DNA of 64,000 nucleotides from Rhizophagus irregularis (Eukaryota; Glomeromycota; Glomeromycetes; Glomerales; Glomeraceae): the NCBI RefSeq assembly GCF_026210795.1, contig NC_089444.1, positions 4,764,501-4,828,500 of the forward strand, written 5' to 3'. Each line of letters opens with the position of its first letter. Position 1 is the first letter of the stretch. The translations under genes were made by a program, and so were the position numbers. The notes under the pieces were generated by a model. The model had not been told where the DNA came from and ran no database searches. It saw only the letters and a list, made by a program, of their open reading frames with translations. Of the stretch, positions 1-12,168 are shown in pieces.

Positions 1-20
1 TAAACGGTTATTCGTGCCCC

Positions 21-423
21 AGTAAACCATGTGATTTAATGATCTACAATCACGCTAACTGCGGTTTATTAATTTCATCGTTTAGTTAAATGACAAACTA
101 GCTCAGCCACTCTGCATAAAATAAATAAATAAATAAATAAACTTGCTTAGCCAGAAGAGATCCTTCTAGATTCGAGTTGTTTGATCAAAGTGTGAGTAAA
201 TGTACTCTTTAGACATAATTCTTATTTATAATTGCCAATGAAATATTTAATTTATTATCACAATATATATATTTCATTTTCTAGTAAAAATAAAATTATG
301 CTTAATATAAATACTTTTAAAAAATAAATTTTAGATTTGTGGATATTTCAAAAATTCTGTTATTTTAATTTCCGTTTTCGTAAGTTCAACGTGATTGTAG
401 ATCGTCCAATCAAATGGTTTACT
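21..423. repeat. MITE-like element with 35-bp inverted ends
   Basis: The ends are inverted copies of about 35 bp (left 21-56, right 389-423), beginning AGTAAACC and ending GGTTTACT, with about 86% identity by eye. The interior has no ORF. A half copy carrying the same right end, including GTAGATCGTCCAATC-like sequence, lies at 11640-11755. No clear target duplication is visible, so the superfamily is open. Confidence 0.5.
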
Positions 424-849
424 ACAGAGGAATAACAAAAGTGGGAGGGTACGCTAAATTTATCAATACTTTGAAAGTAATTTAATAGTATCATTGCTTT
501 GCAAAATAAGATTCCGATTATATTAGTGTATGGCATAATTACAAAAGCTTATTTATTAAGAAAAAAAAATAATATCCGGTAAAATTTTTTTTGCATATAC
601 GATTATACGTTATAGAGGATAAGATGATGTAACATAATATAATAGCAATGTAATATGTATTATTTTAAAAGAATTATGTTAATTTTAAAAACTTTCATAA
701 TATTATTATAGTACCTTATAATAATAATCATATTTATTAGTCACTATGTTACTACAAAATTAACGAAATAAACTAAATATCAAAAAAAAATTGCTACGAA
801 AAAAAAACGATTATTTTTAATTTGTAAATATCTTCAAAAAAAAAAGAAT
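424..849. other. AT-rich intergenic stretch
   Basis: No gene, RNA or repeat is recognised. It is A/T-rich sequence with homopolymer runs. Confidence 0.5.
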
Positions 850-1386
850 TTAAGATATAAATTCGAACTCCGTCACATTTCTTCCATATACTTCACTCAT
901 GAATACCTCTCGTTCGATATTTAATACCTCTCGTTCGATATCAAATACCTCCCGTTCGATATCGAATACCTCCCGTTCGATATCTAATACCTCTCGTTCG
1001 ATAGTGAATACCTCTCGTTCGATATCGGAAACCATATTTTGTTTATTCTTATAATTACGTTTTTTATTATATTCTTGAGGCTTAAATTGCTTAAATTGCA
1101 TAAATTCGGCCCGTTTTGCAGTAATACTATTTGTATTACGTGCATGACCAGAAAAAAATTGTTGAAAATCTTTACCAGCGATTTCCCAAGTCTCGCCTGC
1201 AAACCTCGAGATGTCTACAAGCAACTCTCCTCGCAACACATTTTGCAACAGCCCTCGATAAATTATGAAACCGTTGCAACGATAATATCGCGTAGATAAT
1301 TCAACAGGGGAGGGTACTTCGATGCAACGTTGCGCTACGATTAAATAAATTTTGTTTCCATCGATGAAAAGATACGGTGGTGACAT
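850..1386 (-). CDS. Hypothetical protein with C-terminal heptad repeats
   Basis: A 178-aa ORF starting MSPPYLFIDGNK. Residues 1-110 resemble nothing I know. Residues about 118-162 consist of seven-residue repeats of the type IEREVFD, encoded by the 21-bp tandem repeat at 902-1027. The repeat is acidic and basic in alternation and could form a short coiled coil. There is no signal peptide. The GC content is higher than in the flanks, which weakly favours a real or formerly real coding region. No intron is needed. It could also be an exon of a larger gene or a chance ORF kept open by the repeat. Confidence 0.4.
   Translation of the reverse strand: MSPPYLFIDGNKIYLIVAQRCIEVPSPVELSTRYYRCNGFIIYRGLLQNVLRGELLVDISRFAGETWEIAGKDFQQFFSGHARNTNSITAKRAEFMQFKQFKPQEYNKKRNYKNKQNMVSDIEREVFTIEREVLDIEREVFDIEREVFDIEREVLNIEREVFMSEVYGRNVTEFEFIS
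902..1027. repeat. 21-bp tandem repeat, six copies
   Basis: Six consecutive 21-bp units (902, 923, 944, 965, 986, 1007) share AATACCTCTCGTTCGATA with one to three changes each. The period is a multiple of three, so a minus-strand reading frame stays open and gives a seven-residue protein repeat. Confidence 0.95.
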
Positions 1387-3825
1387 AAGAAATTACGTAA
1401 TTGTAAACGAAAAATGCGAATAAAAATAAATTTTACGACCGGCAAATTTTTGATGGAAATATTTACACTCTTTTTATAAGATTCTGAGGAATCAAATCGC
1501 CTATAATTTTTACTTTTGAGAACAGATATAATATTATTATGAATGTATGTATCAATTTGTGCCAAATAACTTATTTTTATCAGTCAAAACCATTTTTATC
1601 GTTAAAAAAAATCTCTCCAAAATAAATATACTTTGATTCATTTTTTTATGGACTATTCACAATGAAAACCATTTTATTTACCCAAATTTGAATCTTGGTA
1701 TTTACGCGGAGAAAATAATTTAAAGTTTAAATTGGAATTTATTATATAATATAACTCCACAAAATTATATCAAACATGAAAATCCCGAATTTTATATACT
1801 ACAATTGCTTTTAATATATACAATATATTTGGATGGAAGGTAAACACGCGACTTAAGTCTTAACGATGAAATCTGATACGTTAATTTTATAGTTCATGTT
1901 ACGGAGAATTGAAAAAGTAATATCACAATTATACAATCAAAAAAATATTCTTCATTGGATATGTGATGAGAAAAGACCTTCTCAATTATGACTGATTAGG
2001 CGTATAAAGTATATTATAGAAAAATAGATGGAATATAGAGTAAACGATTAAGATCAACATTAACAAATTCGGCATATGTATCGTATAAATTAAAATTTTG
2101 GAGTTATCCAGAAAGAAAACTTTTTTTTTTTTATTGAAACTATAACAAAATTATTACGCGACGCGCTTAAGTTATAAAAACTTTGACAGCTTATCAAATT
2201 TACAACTTATTTATGTAATTTATGCATAATTTGGACATCTGATATTTCTTTTCTTGTGCGACAAATCAATTTCCCATTTAAGACATGATCAACATGATCA
2301 CATTTACATTAACCTGAAATAGTCATTTTAAAAAGCAAATCTATGATCAAAGATACAGATTAACAATAGTGTATTCTATAATTTCCCGTTTGTTCATTGT
2401 CCATCTTATTATAGTCTATTAGATAGTATGACGAAATAATTCCATTTTTGTCATAATATAAGCCATTACACAAGTCATGGGTTTAAAGATTTTTATTTTA
2501 GAAAATTCAATATTGATTTTTTTTTATTTATTCAAAAAATAGAAGTGATAATAGTAAATTACACGCCTAACTGCTTAGCGAATCAAATGACTTGGTTGAT
2601 CACAAAAAAATTTGATAATGATCGGCATTTATTCGACGTATAATAGATCATTCTTTGGCGTTTCTCGACGTTCTAAATTTCTAAATACGAATTTATTATA
2701 AATCTTTCATTTTATTATAATCGAAGAAAATAATTGAATGAATACATTATCGATAAATATTATGTAATTGCATTTTCATTTTATTTCATTTATAGAATAT
2801 ATTCTTTACACAAAAAATTCTATTTTAAAATCAATAAATTTCCATAATTATAACTATTACAATTTTTGAACCGAGACAATTCACAATGTAGTCCGAAAGT
2901 TAATATATATTTTAAATTTTTATAAATCGTTAAATATATACTTTATTTAGCTTCCCTTTATTAATTGATAAAATAAACAATTTTGAAAGAAAACTTTATG
3001 ATCATATAAAAGTAGAATGATAGATTTATTTTAGAATAATAGAAAAATGAAAATTTTATGCTATCAATAATAATAATATAAATTTATTCAATTAAATAGG
3101 GAATTCAGCCAACAATATTGTAAATGCTTTGCAGTTCAGACAATATTTTAATATTTTTATTTAATTACTTAATTAACTTATGGTTATCTAGCCTATCTAT
3201 TGATAGATGATACTCCGTTAATTCTCCGCATCAATATAAACGGATGAAAGTCGGAGATTGATCACGTGTAATCGAATTTTTTACTAACTACCCTACCAAA
3301 AAAATTTCGGTATGACTTTATATTATTAGTCTAAAAAAATATTAGATATAACGATAAAATAGACCGCAATCAAATAAATATTTTTCACAGCTCTCATCTT
3401 AGTATTTTAGTATTTTGCGGGAGTATAAAGGTGAGCTATCAAGTTTTGAAGATTTAATACATTATAAAAATTATCTTCTTATTGTAAAATTTTAAAATAA
3501 CAAATAATTTATTCTAAAAACTCCGTGAATATGATACTTTTACGCAACTTATAATTACCATGTTTTTATGGCTATAAATTCCAGGAAATTTTAAAAGGGA
3601 TCATGAGAAATATTTTAAATAAACATATATTAGTATTTCTATTGTTGTACAAAAAAATTTGACCAATGAAATTCATCACGAAATTTAAATGATCGATCAA
3701 TTTGGATAAGTTTGATCAATCAATAGTTAGTTCGATTTCGAAGGACAATATTTGTGACCGATCATTGATTGAATCATTATGATGTAATATTAATAATTAT
3801 AATTGAGATCATATGATTATTTTCC
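1387..3825. other. Gene-poor AT-rich stretch
   Basis: No supported gene. I see long A/T runs and scattered short ORFs that lack any family resemblance. Nothing is called. Confidence 0.5.
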
Positions 3826-3938
3826 TGTACAAAACTCGGTCCTTGGCATGTTTTAAGATCACTGTGCAAATTTTGACGTCTTATTGGAGTTGATGATACG
3901 AATGCCACGAAAACCAAGATGACAAGTAAGAAATTCAT
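3826..3938 (-). pseudogene. ML-domain gene remnant, signal-peptide exon only
   Basis: The minus strand from ATG at 3938 reads MNFLLVILVFVAFVSS followed by TPIRRQ and a cysteine-containing stretch ending near CQG. This is the same signal peptide plus STPIRRQ start as in the genes at 7235-7785 and 8419-8977. The frame then stays open only briefly and no further ML sequence follows downstream. It is best read as a truncated fifth copy of the cluster. Upstream sequence after the ATG also resembles that of the other copies. Confidence 0.75.
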
Positions 3939-4734
3939 TTTATAAATCGTTTACATTTACTATATAACTTATTAAAAAAAAAAGAACGAGATAAGGACGA
4001 GATAATACCGTTTTATATAAATTATCATATATAGTCCCGAAATTAAGCCACCGCAAATAAGCCACCCGAAAAAAAGCCTGCATCATGATGGTTTTAACCG
4101 CTTTAACCGTTTGCTGATAAGCAAACGCTTGCTTAAAGAATGTTTATGGTTAAAAGACACAGAATAAAAGTGAAGTATACATAATTACAGTATATTCTCA
4201 ATTAAAATTAAGTATTTATTTCTTTTTTTAGACTCGTTTCTATCAATCAAAATAACAAAAAAATAATCATGTGACGGATATCCGTCATTTACAGTGCTGC
4301 GCTTATTGTGCTTATTGTCATATGACGCAATTTATTTACGTAATCACTATTTCAGCCAATGTTAAGGATAATGAATAGTGAATATAGTGAATTCTTAAAG
4401 AGCGTCAGAAAATGTAAAGATGAACGAAAAAAATTGCTGAAATTAGTGGATTGTCGCAGGATTTAAAAAGACATGTAACTATCCACGGATTTACTTGGGT
4501 TACGTATACAGTAATTGTAGATGGAATATTCACTATTATTTGCAAAAAAAAGTTATATTATCACTGGGATAAACTCACGTTCATATTCATTTTGGCAGAA
4601 TATTGATTATACTGCTAACAACGTTGTTTGACGTGCATACTGAATATATTTTATAATGAGATATTATATATAATTTACGTTTAAAGAGTCTACACAAGTT
4701 GAAAATACATATAACTTAACAGTTCTAATAACCA
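3939..4734. other. Intergenic stretch between ML copies
   Basis: AT-rich spacer. A short pair of phrases near 4030-4075 (AAGCCACC repeated) is the only local structure. No gene. Confidence 0.4.
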
Positions 4735-5300
4735 GGGATTGACGTTTCCTTCAATACAAGATAAATTTTTTTACCATCCGGATTTGAGACCGTATAAAAT
4801 TTAAAAAATATAATAAAGTATTTAATGAACAAAGTTTTATAAAGTCAAAATTTTATGTTACTAAGCGTCCTCGTAAAGAATTTAAGTGCATTTTTAGGAT
4901 CATTAGAAATAGCTTTTGCCGTAATATTTACGGTAAGATCAAAATCATCCGTTACTAGAGTAACTGGACAAGTGAAACCACGATAAATTTACAAAAATTT
5001 TCATGTTCTAACTTTAGTTCATTGATATGTTATCGAATGTTTCAACGATGCTTCTTTTTCAATGGGTACAGTTACTTTACCGGTCATATGATCAATAATT
5101 AATTAACCCACGGCAATTGGATATTATATGAAGTAATTTTGTTTCATTAGGAAAGATCCCTTCGCACGATTTTAAGCCGTTAAGAGCATCTTGGCGGTTT
5201 ATTGGTTTGATGATAATGCGAAAATCAATATCAATTATATGAATTATCCTATTATAATAATCGTACGTCTTACTTGTGACTTTTTTGGTTAGATAACGAA
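4735..5300 (-). pseudogene. ML-domain gene, degenerate copy
   Basis: Minus-strand pieces match the neighbouring ML genes in order. At about 5150-5210 is NRQDALNGLKSCEG. At 4870-4980 is RGFTCPV followed by a stretch ending NDPKNALKFFTRTL. At 4738-4795 is a second exon beginning SNPDGKK. The signal-peptide region is rewritten, the middle (positions 5000-5110) has lost frame, and the last exon is out of frame before its end. At least two frame losses are visible. It was a paralogue with the same two-exon plan. Confidence 0.8.
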
Positions 5301-5316
5301 AAAGAAAATTGTGCAT

Positions 5317-5939
5317 ATCGTACGATCGACATCATCAAATAAGGACGTTCCAAATTAATTTTTAGTTTAACGTCCTCCCTTTAAAAATTTCAAAGGTAAT
5401 TTGAACAAATATCAAAATATGTTTAAAGCACCTAAAATTGAATGGTACCGAAGATTTCCGATTTTACCCGAAATTTTAATTTCCCCTTTATAAAAAATTT
5501 TATCCGTTATTTTTTGTAAAAACTCTGTAAAATGAGCCTTTCACGGATCCATTCACGGAAAATGTAAATAATTGGATAAATTCCGTAAAATATGAGCCGT
5601 TTTGTATTATTATTATCCGTACAATCGTTACAGTAAATAGATGTTCTAACAAATTATTTAATCCTATTATTTTTGATCAATTACTGTAAATACGGATGCA
5701 TGTTACCGAAACATTCCGAATTACTGAAATTAATTAAATGCTGTAATGTAAAAGTACGCTTCAGGGGCTTTTATATGCCATACTTTTACAGATTATGAGT
5801 GGATTTGTATAAAAACAATATAAGATAAAAATAGCATTTAAAGTATATTTATACGTAGAAAACATGTTTTTAAAAATACTTTATTAACTGATAATGAAAA
5901 TAGAATTATTATAATCTATTATAAACTTTATCTTATCGA
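5317..5939. repeat. Dispersed repeat within ML spacer
   Basis: The part around 5520-5600 (ATGAGCCTTTCACGG, then ATCCATTCACGGAAAATG) has a clear relative at 33870-33960, with about 80% identity by eye over roughly 80 bp. This is a dispersed non-coding repeat of unknown class. The remainder is plain spacer. Confidence 0.5.
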
Positions 5940-6422
5940 TTATGGATAAGAAATTTTGATGTTCCCTTCAATACATGATTTGTTACTATATAAAATATAA
6001 TAAAAGGTTATTATTAATTAAAATAATTACTAAAGTCAAAGTTCTGTTAAAAACTTACTCTGTATTCTTATTAAATATTCTTTTACAGTATTTTTAGGGT
6101 CATTAGGAGATGATACTTCCACAAAATTTGTGGTAAATCAAAATTCTCCTTTACTGGACAGGAGAAACCACTAAGCGTCACAATCGCTTCACAAAAACTG
6201 ATTTCATGATGGAATATTTGTATATTCTCATCAAATCCCGTAATCTTATACAATGCACCGTTTTCAATAGTTACAGTTGCTTTACCGGCAATATGAATAG
6301 TTGCTTCGCAATTTGGGAAATTATCTTTACACGATTTAAAACCGCTAAGCGCATCTTGACGTCTTATTGGAGTTGACGAGACGAATGACGAAAACCAGGA
6401 AAGTAACAAGTAAGATAATCAT
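5940..6422 (-). pseudogene. ML-domain gene, frameshifted copy
   Basis: ATG at 6422 starts MIILLVTFLVFV, then a one-base loss in the signal peptide moves the STPIRRQ part to another frame. The segment NFPN is followed directly by IHIAGKATV, so about 16 residues (the TPNPIIIGQ part of the intact copy) are deleted. The conserved SGFSCPVKENFD follows, then a further frame change before the NDPKNTV stretch. The second exon (about 5940-5992) has also lost the PDGK part but still ends in SYP-stop. It is clearly a paralogue of 7235-7785. Confidence 0.85.
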
Positions 6423-7234
6423 TTTAAAATCGGTTGTAAAAATATGAAAAGTATTAAATAATTATTTTTGAATAAAAAGAACAAGAATAATACCGTTTTA
6501 TATAAAATATCGCATATTCCCAAAGTTAAGTCTCGTTATTTTATGCAAAAAAGATTGTATTTTTTTTTTCCTTGGAGAATTTTTGCATTTCTTTATTTTG
6601 GGAATTTTCTCACTTTCTTTATTAATCCTTAGCCGTTAGCAAAATTAGCATATGAAAAAAGCTCCTTAAACTCGTAAACAAAATAGGACAAAGAATAAAG
6701 AATGAATTACACATATTTATATTTTCAATGGAATTTAAGGTTAGTTAATTATCTTTTTTAGACATATTTTATGTATGACGTATCAGAATTTTCTCTCTAG
6801 AAATACTTTAGGCGTGAGAAAATAGATGTAAATTGAATTTCATAATTAGAACGATCGACACCGCAACTTTTTCCATATTTAGAAACTAAATCAATAATCA
6901 TTATTTGCGTATAGTCATGTGGAGTTTTTTCGGGTTTTTCTTTTTTACTGCTTTTAATTTTTTTAAGATAAATATTTTTAAATTATGAATTTAGATGTTC
7001 TACTGTTCGAGTTTTTTTTTTAAAAAACAACCAAATATCATGTGACTTATGGATCGTAGCTAAATGGTTACGTATTATATTATAAATTATTATCTTATAG
7101 AAAAAAATGTCGTATATTTTTATTATTTTATGCTAGTATTTTAAATCATTTTTTGTAAAATAATAATCTATTACTAAAATAAATAAAATGTACAACGTTT
7201 AAGTAATAATTTATATAATGATGTTAGCTAATAA
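6423..7234. other. Intergenic spacer in ML cluster
   Basis: AT-rich, with no gene seen. It is the upstream region of the pseudogene copy and the downstream region of the intact copy. Confidence 0.4.
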
Positions 7235-7785
7235 TTAAGGATAAGAAAATTTGATGCTTCCTTCCATACATAATAAATCTTTACCGTCCGGATTTGTAAC
7301 TATATAAAATGTAATAAAAGGTTATTATTAATTAACAAAATTTGTTAAAGTTTTATGTTATTTAAAATCTTACCAATTATCTTTATATCATTTTCTTCTA
7401 TAGTATTTTTAGGATCACTAGAATCACTATCTGGTGAAAACTTGGTGATAAAATCAAAATTATCTTTTACTGGACATTTAAACCCACTGGGTTCGACAAT
7501 TGCTTCGCAAAAATTGATATCATAATGGAATATTTGTTTATTCTCATAAAATCCCATAAACTTAAACAATGCTCCGTTTTCAATAGTTACAGTTGCTTTA
7601 CCAGCAATATGAACAGTAGTTTCTTGACCTATGATAATTGGATTGGGAGTATATATATATGTGGTAAATTCGTTTGGGAAATTACCTTTACAAGGTTTAA
7701 ACCCGCTAAGCGTATCTTGACGTCTTATCGGAGTTGATGAGGCGAGTGTCACGAAAATTAAGAAGATAACAAATAAGTTATTCAT
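7235..7785 (-). CDS. Secreted ML-domain lipid-recognition protein
   Basis: Two exons: 7785-7374 and 7299-7235, with intron 7300-7373 (74 nt, donor GTAAGA, acceptor TATAG). The product is 158 aa. A signal peptide (residues 1-17, MNNLFVIFLIFVTLASS) is followed by TPIRRQD, then the ML fold with cysteines in CKG, NFCEA, FKCPV and, in exon 2, LLCMEG. The spacing and the CPV motif are typical of MD-2-related lipid-recognition (ML) proteins, which bind sterols or phospholipids outside the cell or in vacuoles. Length matches the fungal PG/PI-transfer-type ML proteins. It sits in a same-strand array of five copies and is one of two intact ones. Lipid ligand is unknown. Confidence 0.88.
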
Positions 7786-8418
7786 TTTATTAAAAAATCT
7801 GTTTGAAAATTATAAAAGCAACGACTCACCGACACCATTTTTATAAGAAATCTCTAATATTCTTTTTTATTTAGTTAGACAATAAATAAAAAGGAAAAGA
7901 GCATGTGAATTGACGTACGATCATCATTTCCTTGGCAAAACTTTTTTTTTTAAATAACGATTGAAACAATAACTATATCCATATTTAGAAAATCAATAAT
8001 AACCATCTTTGTATTTACCAAATTTAATTAAAAGACAAAGAACTTTTAATGACAATATGATGCATATTACTCCGGATTACCGAAATCTAAAAAAACTTGA
8101 GGCGCGAATTTTTCCAAATATCATGTAATAGTCCGGAGTGAAGCGAAGGACCACAGAATTCTAGACATGATGGCACAAAATGCCCCCGTTGTTTGCTCGT
8201 GTTGTATTAGTCGATCGATGAAAAAAATTGTCAGTTTTCGTGGTCAATAAATAAATTACATGCCTCCCATTCCATAGTTAAGTATAAGAATATACAGTTT
8301 ATTCAAATATTCAAAAATATCAATATATAAATTGAAATTACATATAATAAATTTTCAACTATTTAAAAAATACTAAAATATAAATTAAAAATAAATGCTA
8401 ATTAAGTTAAGCTGATAA
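7786..8418. repeat. Spacer with GTCCGGAG-type dispersed repeat
   Basis: At 8131-8154 the sequence AGTCCGGAGTGAAGCGAAGG matches a repeat at 35108-35131 (GTCCGGAGCGAAGCGAAGGA). The rest of the spacer holds no gene. Confidence 0.45.
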
Positions 8419-8977
8419 TTAAGGATAAGAAAACTTGACGTTTCCTTCAATACATGATAGATTTCTCCCGTCTGGGTTCGATGCTGTATAAAATATAAAA
8501 ATATAAAAAAAAAGTTATTACTGAATAAAATTTTATAAAGCCAATAATTTATAAGAACTTACTGAGAATCCGAACAAAAAATTCAAGTACACTATTTTTT
8601 GGGTCGTTTGGACTAGTATCCGCAGGGAAAGTATTTACAAAATTAAAATCCCCCTTCACCGGACAAGTAAAACCACTTGGAATAACGACTTCCTTGCAGA
8701 AGTCGTCATTATGTTGTAGCACTTGTTCATTATTATAAAACACAGTATTCTGATATATCGAACCTTTTTCAATGGGTACAGTTGCGATACCCTTCATATG
8801 AACAGTGACAACTTGACCTGCGACAATTGGGTTGGGAGTGAACTCATGTGAAGTAATTTTATTTGGGAAATTTCCTTGGCATTCTTTAAAACCGTTGAGT
8901 GCATCCTGACGTCTTATTAAAGTTGATGATGTGAATGTCGCGAAAATCAAAAAAAAGATAGCAATTAAGATATTCAT
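8419..8977 (-). CDS. Secreted ML-domain lipid-recognition protein
   Basis: Two exons: 8977-8563 and 8483-8419, with intron 8484-8562 (79 nt, donor GTAAGT, acceptor TACAG). The product is 159 aa. It has a signal peptide (MNILIAIFFLIFATFTSS), then TLIRRQDALNGF and the ML domain with cysteines in ECQGNF, DFCKEV, FTCPVK and LSCIEG. The exon-2 end KFSYP-stop is identical in plan to the copy at 7235-7785. It is the first gene of the array in transcription order and appears whole. Role inferred from family: binding of a lipid in an extracellular or vacuolar space. Nothing here shows which lipid. Confidence 0.88.
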
Positions 8978-9830
8978 TTTTCATATATTTGTGTGTATAA
9001 TTTTACCAACGGCTTTATGGTCATTTTTACATTTAAAATAAAGCATCGTAGATCACTGTTTTTTATTATATAAATATGTAATAATAGAATCAAGTGCTAA
9101 TTATAACTCGTTAGCCGTTAAAACAAGAACGCCTTAAACCTGTGTCAACAAAATATAACTTTATTTAGTTAGACAAAGAAAGTGTGCATATTTCGTCATA
9201 TAGAATATCATAATTAAAAATTTTTTTTTTCCTACTTTTTCATTTTTAAGAACGATTGACATCACAACAATTTCCATATTTAGAAAAATAATGATTTTCT
9301 TGAATCATCAGCTGAATTCAAATTGATGCCACATTATATTTTCGTGTGAAATAAATCAATTAATCAACAGACAATATTTTGACCAGTTAAATATGCGTAT
9401 TACCGAAAAATTCCGAATTATCGGAATACCCAAAATGAAAATGTAAATTCTATGTATAAACATTTGAACGTACTGTATATACTATGAGAGAATACTTATT
9501 TTTACTGGTATTATTTGATTATCAATCAAACTGATAACTGATATCTTGATCTCTTTCTATAAATGTCTTTATTTAATTCCCTTTTTTAGTTGCTTATTTA
9601 AGTTCAGAAGTAATTTTATACGTGGGAACAACTTCAGTTTTATTATTAACTTGAAGAATGAGGAAATAACCGTGCGGCTTTATATTAAAACGAAAAATAA
9701 AAAAAAGCCTTGTGCAAAAGATTTCGTCATCATAATTATTAACAAAATCGGGAGTAAATGAAATAAATATTATATTTATAGTATATTTGAATTTTAATTA
9801 GTATAACAACAAATTTTTGATATAACGATA
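8978..9830. other. Intergenic stretch
   Basis: The upstream side of the ML cluster. A 71-aa ORF at 9546-9761 (plus strand) shows no family resemblance and is not called as a gene. Confidence 0.4.
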
Positions 9831-9844
9831 AAAGAAGTGGTCTT

Positions 9845-10039
9845 GACTTGAGTCAACCGGAATCACGTGGTTGATAGTGCCGGCCGAACCCTATTTGTAA
9901 TTCCTGCTGGCATTATGACTATAAGTTAACTCGAGTCCTGACTCGAGTCCTGGACTCGAGTACTCTTCGAGTCAAAAAAATTCTTGACTCGTTTTACTCG
10001 AGTTGACTCATCCTGACTCGAGTCCAAGCTCTAAGTGTA
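9845..10039. repeat. hAT-type terminus with ACTCGAGT-motif cluster
   Basis: About seven copies of ACTCGAGT or close variants lie between 9845 and 10032, several as GACTCGAGTCC. The stretch ends in CCAAGCTCTA, which reversed is TAGAGCTTGG, a plausible hAT-style terminus. Dense short subterminal motifs are typical hAT transposase-binding regions. No partner end was found, so this is a single element end. Confidence 0.4.
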
Positions 10040-10087
10040 GTTTTTAATTCCGGTAAATATTATTTTTTCAATTTTCTAGGAAATTTA

Positions 10088-10190
10088 GGCATTGTATTTG
10101 ATTAGGCAATGTATTTGATTAGAAAATGTATTTTGATTAGACATTGTATTTTGATTAGACATTGTATTTTGATTAGACATTGTATTTGAA
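10088..10190. repeat. 18-bp tandem repeat
   Basis: Five to six units of about 18 bp containing ATTGTATTTTGATTAG. The period keeps a minus-strand ORF open (NTMSNQ repeats) but nothing suggests a real protein. Confidence 0.85.
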
Positions 10191-12168
10191 AATGGCAACA
10201 GCAAAAATTCGTAAGATTTTCGATACTTTCCTGTACACAACCACAACCAATCTGCTGAGCAAATTAATATTTTATATTCACATGATTTCATCTTATAAAT
10301 TAATATGATACATATGATACTAAAGTTTTTAAATCCTTAAAAAAAATTATTGAAAATTTTTATATCATAATTTATCTATTTGTTTGTATTTTAATTTATT
10401 TGCTAAATTAACAATAATTAAGTTATATTTATTGTTATTACAAGTTTTTTTCAAAAAAAAAAAAAAAAAACTAGTTATCATTGACTTTGCGTAAAATGAT
10501 CAATCTCCGACCGATCTTAAAAATGTCTCAAATATTCTGAAGGATCTCCCTTCCTTTGGATAATACCTCTTCAAAATGGACATATAAATTATAAATCAAA
10601 ACCGGAGGAAATAATCAAAAAATATTTTGGAAGTGATATAATTATTATATTTATTTGCTAATCAAATCTCATTTGGAGCGGTGCATTATCAATTTCAATT
10701 GTGCTAGACTTGTACAAAACATCTTCTTGGTAGTATTGAAATTTAGCTAAAAAGGAGAAAATTACAATAGAACGACTCAAAGTTGGTTCCAGAGCTGAAA
10801 CTCAGTTCTTGGTTCGAGTGAAACCAAATAGAATGAGTAGATGTTCTCTTATCATCAAGATTTGCTAAATTACAACATCCCGATTTTTCATCAGATAGAT
10901 GACACGTTTATTTATATTCAATTTCGAATTCATTTGGTAATTAATGATCAAGCAAATAATTTCTTCGAATTATGTGATAATTGGATAAAGTGATATGATT
11001 ATTCAGGTTACACTTCGTAATTTGTCCGAAGCTATAGTTGAGGACATTTACGGTTAGACTCTCTTCATACAAGGTATGTCTGTCCGCGCCCGTAATCCAC
11101 CAATCATTTTTATTGTCGTGCTAACACGTTTTACTCCTTTTAGTATTACCAGTTACAACTCGTCCGCTCCTACCTTCGCGCTTCGCTGTGTATCCGTGTA
11201 CGTTCTGTAGTACGTTCAAATTTGCTTTGTTATCTGTGCTACTTATGATCCATCAGCGCTTCGGACATTCCAACGGTTCCGTTCTCCTAGTTTAGCAAAT
11301 AATTGGTAGTCTAATTACTGGACAGCAATGGGTAGCGCAATAGGCACAGCGTACATCAAATATCATAGATTTGTAAATTTGGATATTAACTTGAGTGATA
11401 CTAAATTTATTTCTTTTTTCTTTATTCCAGATTAGTTCTAGCTTAGAATCATTAATAATAAAAGTATCGTAGAGTTAACCAGATTCATCTACTTTATAAA
11501 GGCGGCTGTTACTTAATTTTGCTGCGTCATTTATTTGAAAAATGAAAGTGGACCAAAGAGTGACTTTACCACCAGTCTAGGCATAACCCTCAAAAGGAGA
11601 AATTAGAAATATTTTCATTAACAATACATGAAAATAAATTTAGGATTTCAATCAACAATGTTTTTTATGTGAATATTTCAAAAATAATTCCAAGTTATTT
11701 TCATTATTCGTATTAAGATTAACGTGATTATAGATCGTCCAATCCACAGGGTTTACTTACGCATAAAATTTTTCCATCCTGCTTCCCGCAATTTTCTTGA
11801 ATATCATTTCAAGGAATATTAATATATTGTATACCGCATTTTTTTTTTTTAAAAAAAAAAATCGTTTATTTAAATAATTATTTTTAACAAATAAATAATC
11901 AACGTATATGTAGTGAATTTGACGCATTTTTTGAATAACTACGTTAATTATCTTCCTTGATTAAAACAAGGTTGCTGAATCATCTGATAAGTTGTGGCGT
12001 GGTTAAAATATGAAAATCTGCAATAATTAAATTATACACATATTCTTGATTTGATTCAAAGTAAAATTATAAGGGTAATGGTGCTTTTACATTTATTAAA
12101 TCAAGGTAAACTTTTATCATTATTAAAGATATATAATATCTCTTTACATAATCAAATTATTGTCTTAA
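10190..12168. other. Gene-poor stretch with repeat pieces
   Basis: The part at 11160-11290 shares a CGGAC...CAACGGTTCC...CCTAGT phrase with 35225-35260. The part at 11640-11755 is a half copy of the MITE-like element at 21-423. No supported gene. Confidence 0.4.

Noticed and set aside
9845-10039. CRISPR-like array
   Set aside because: The motif is a short palindrome at irregular spacing in a eukaryotic genome; a hAT subterminal cluster explains it better.
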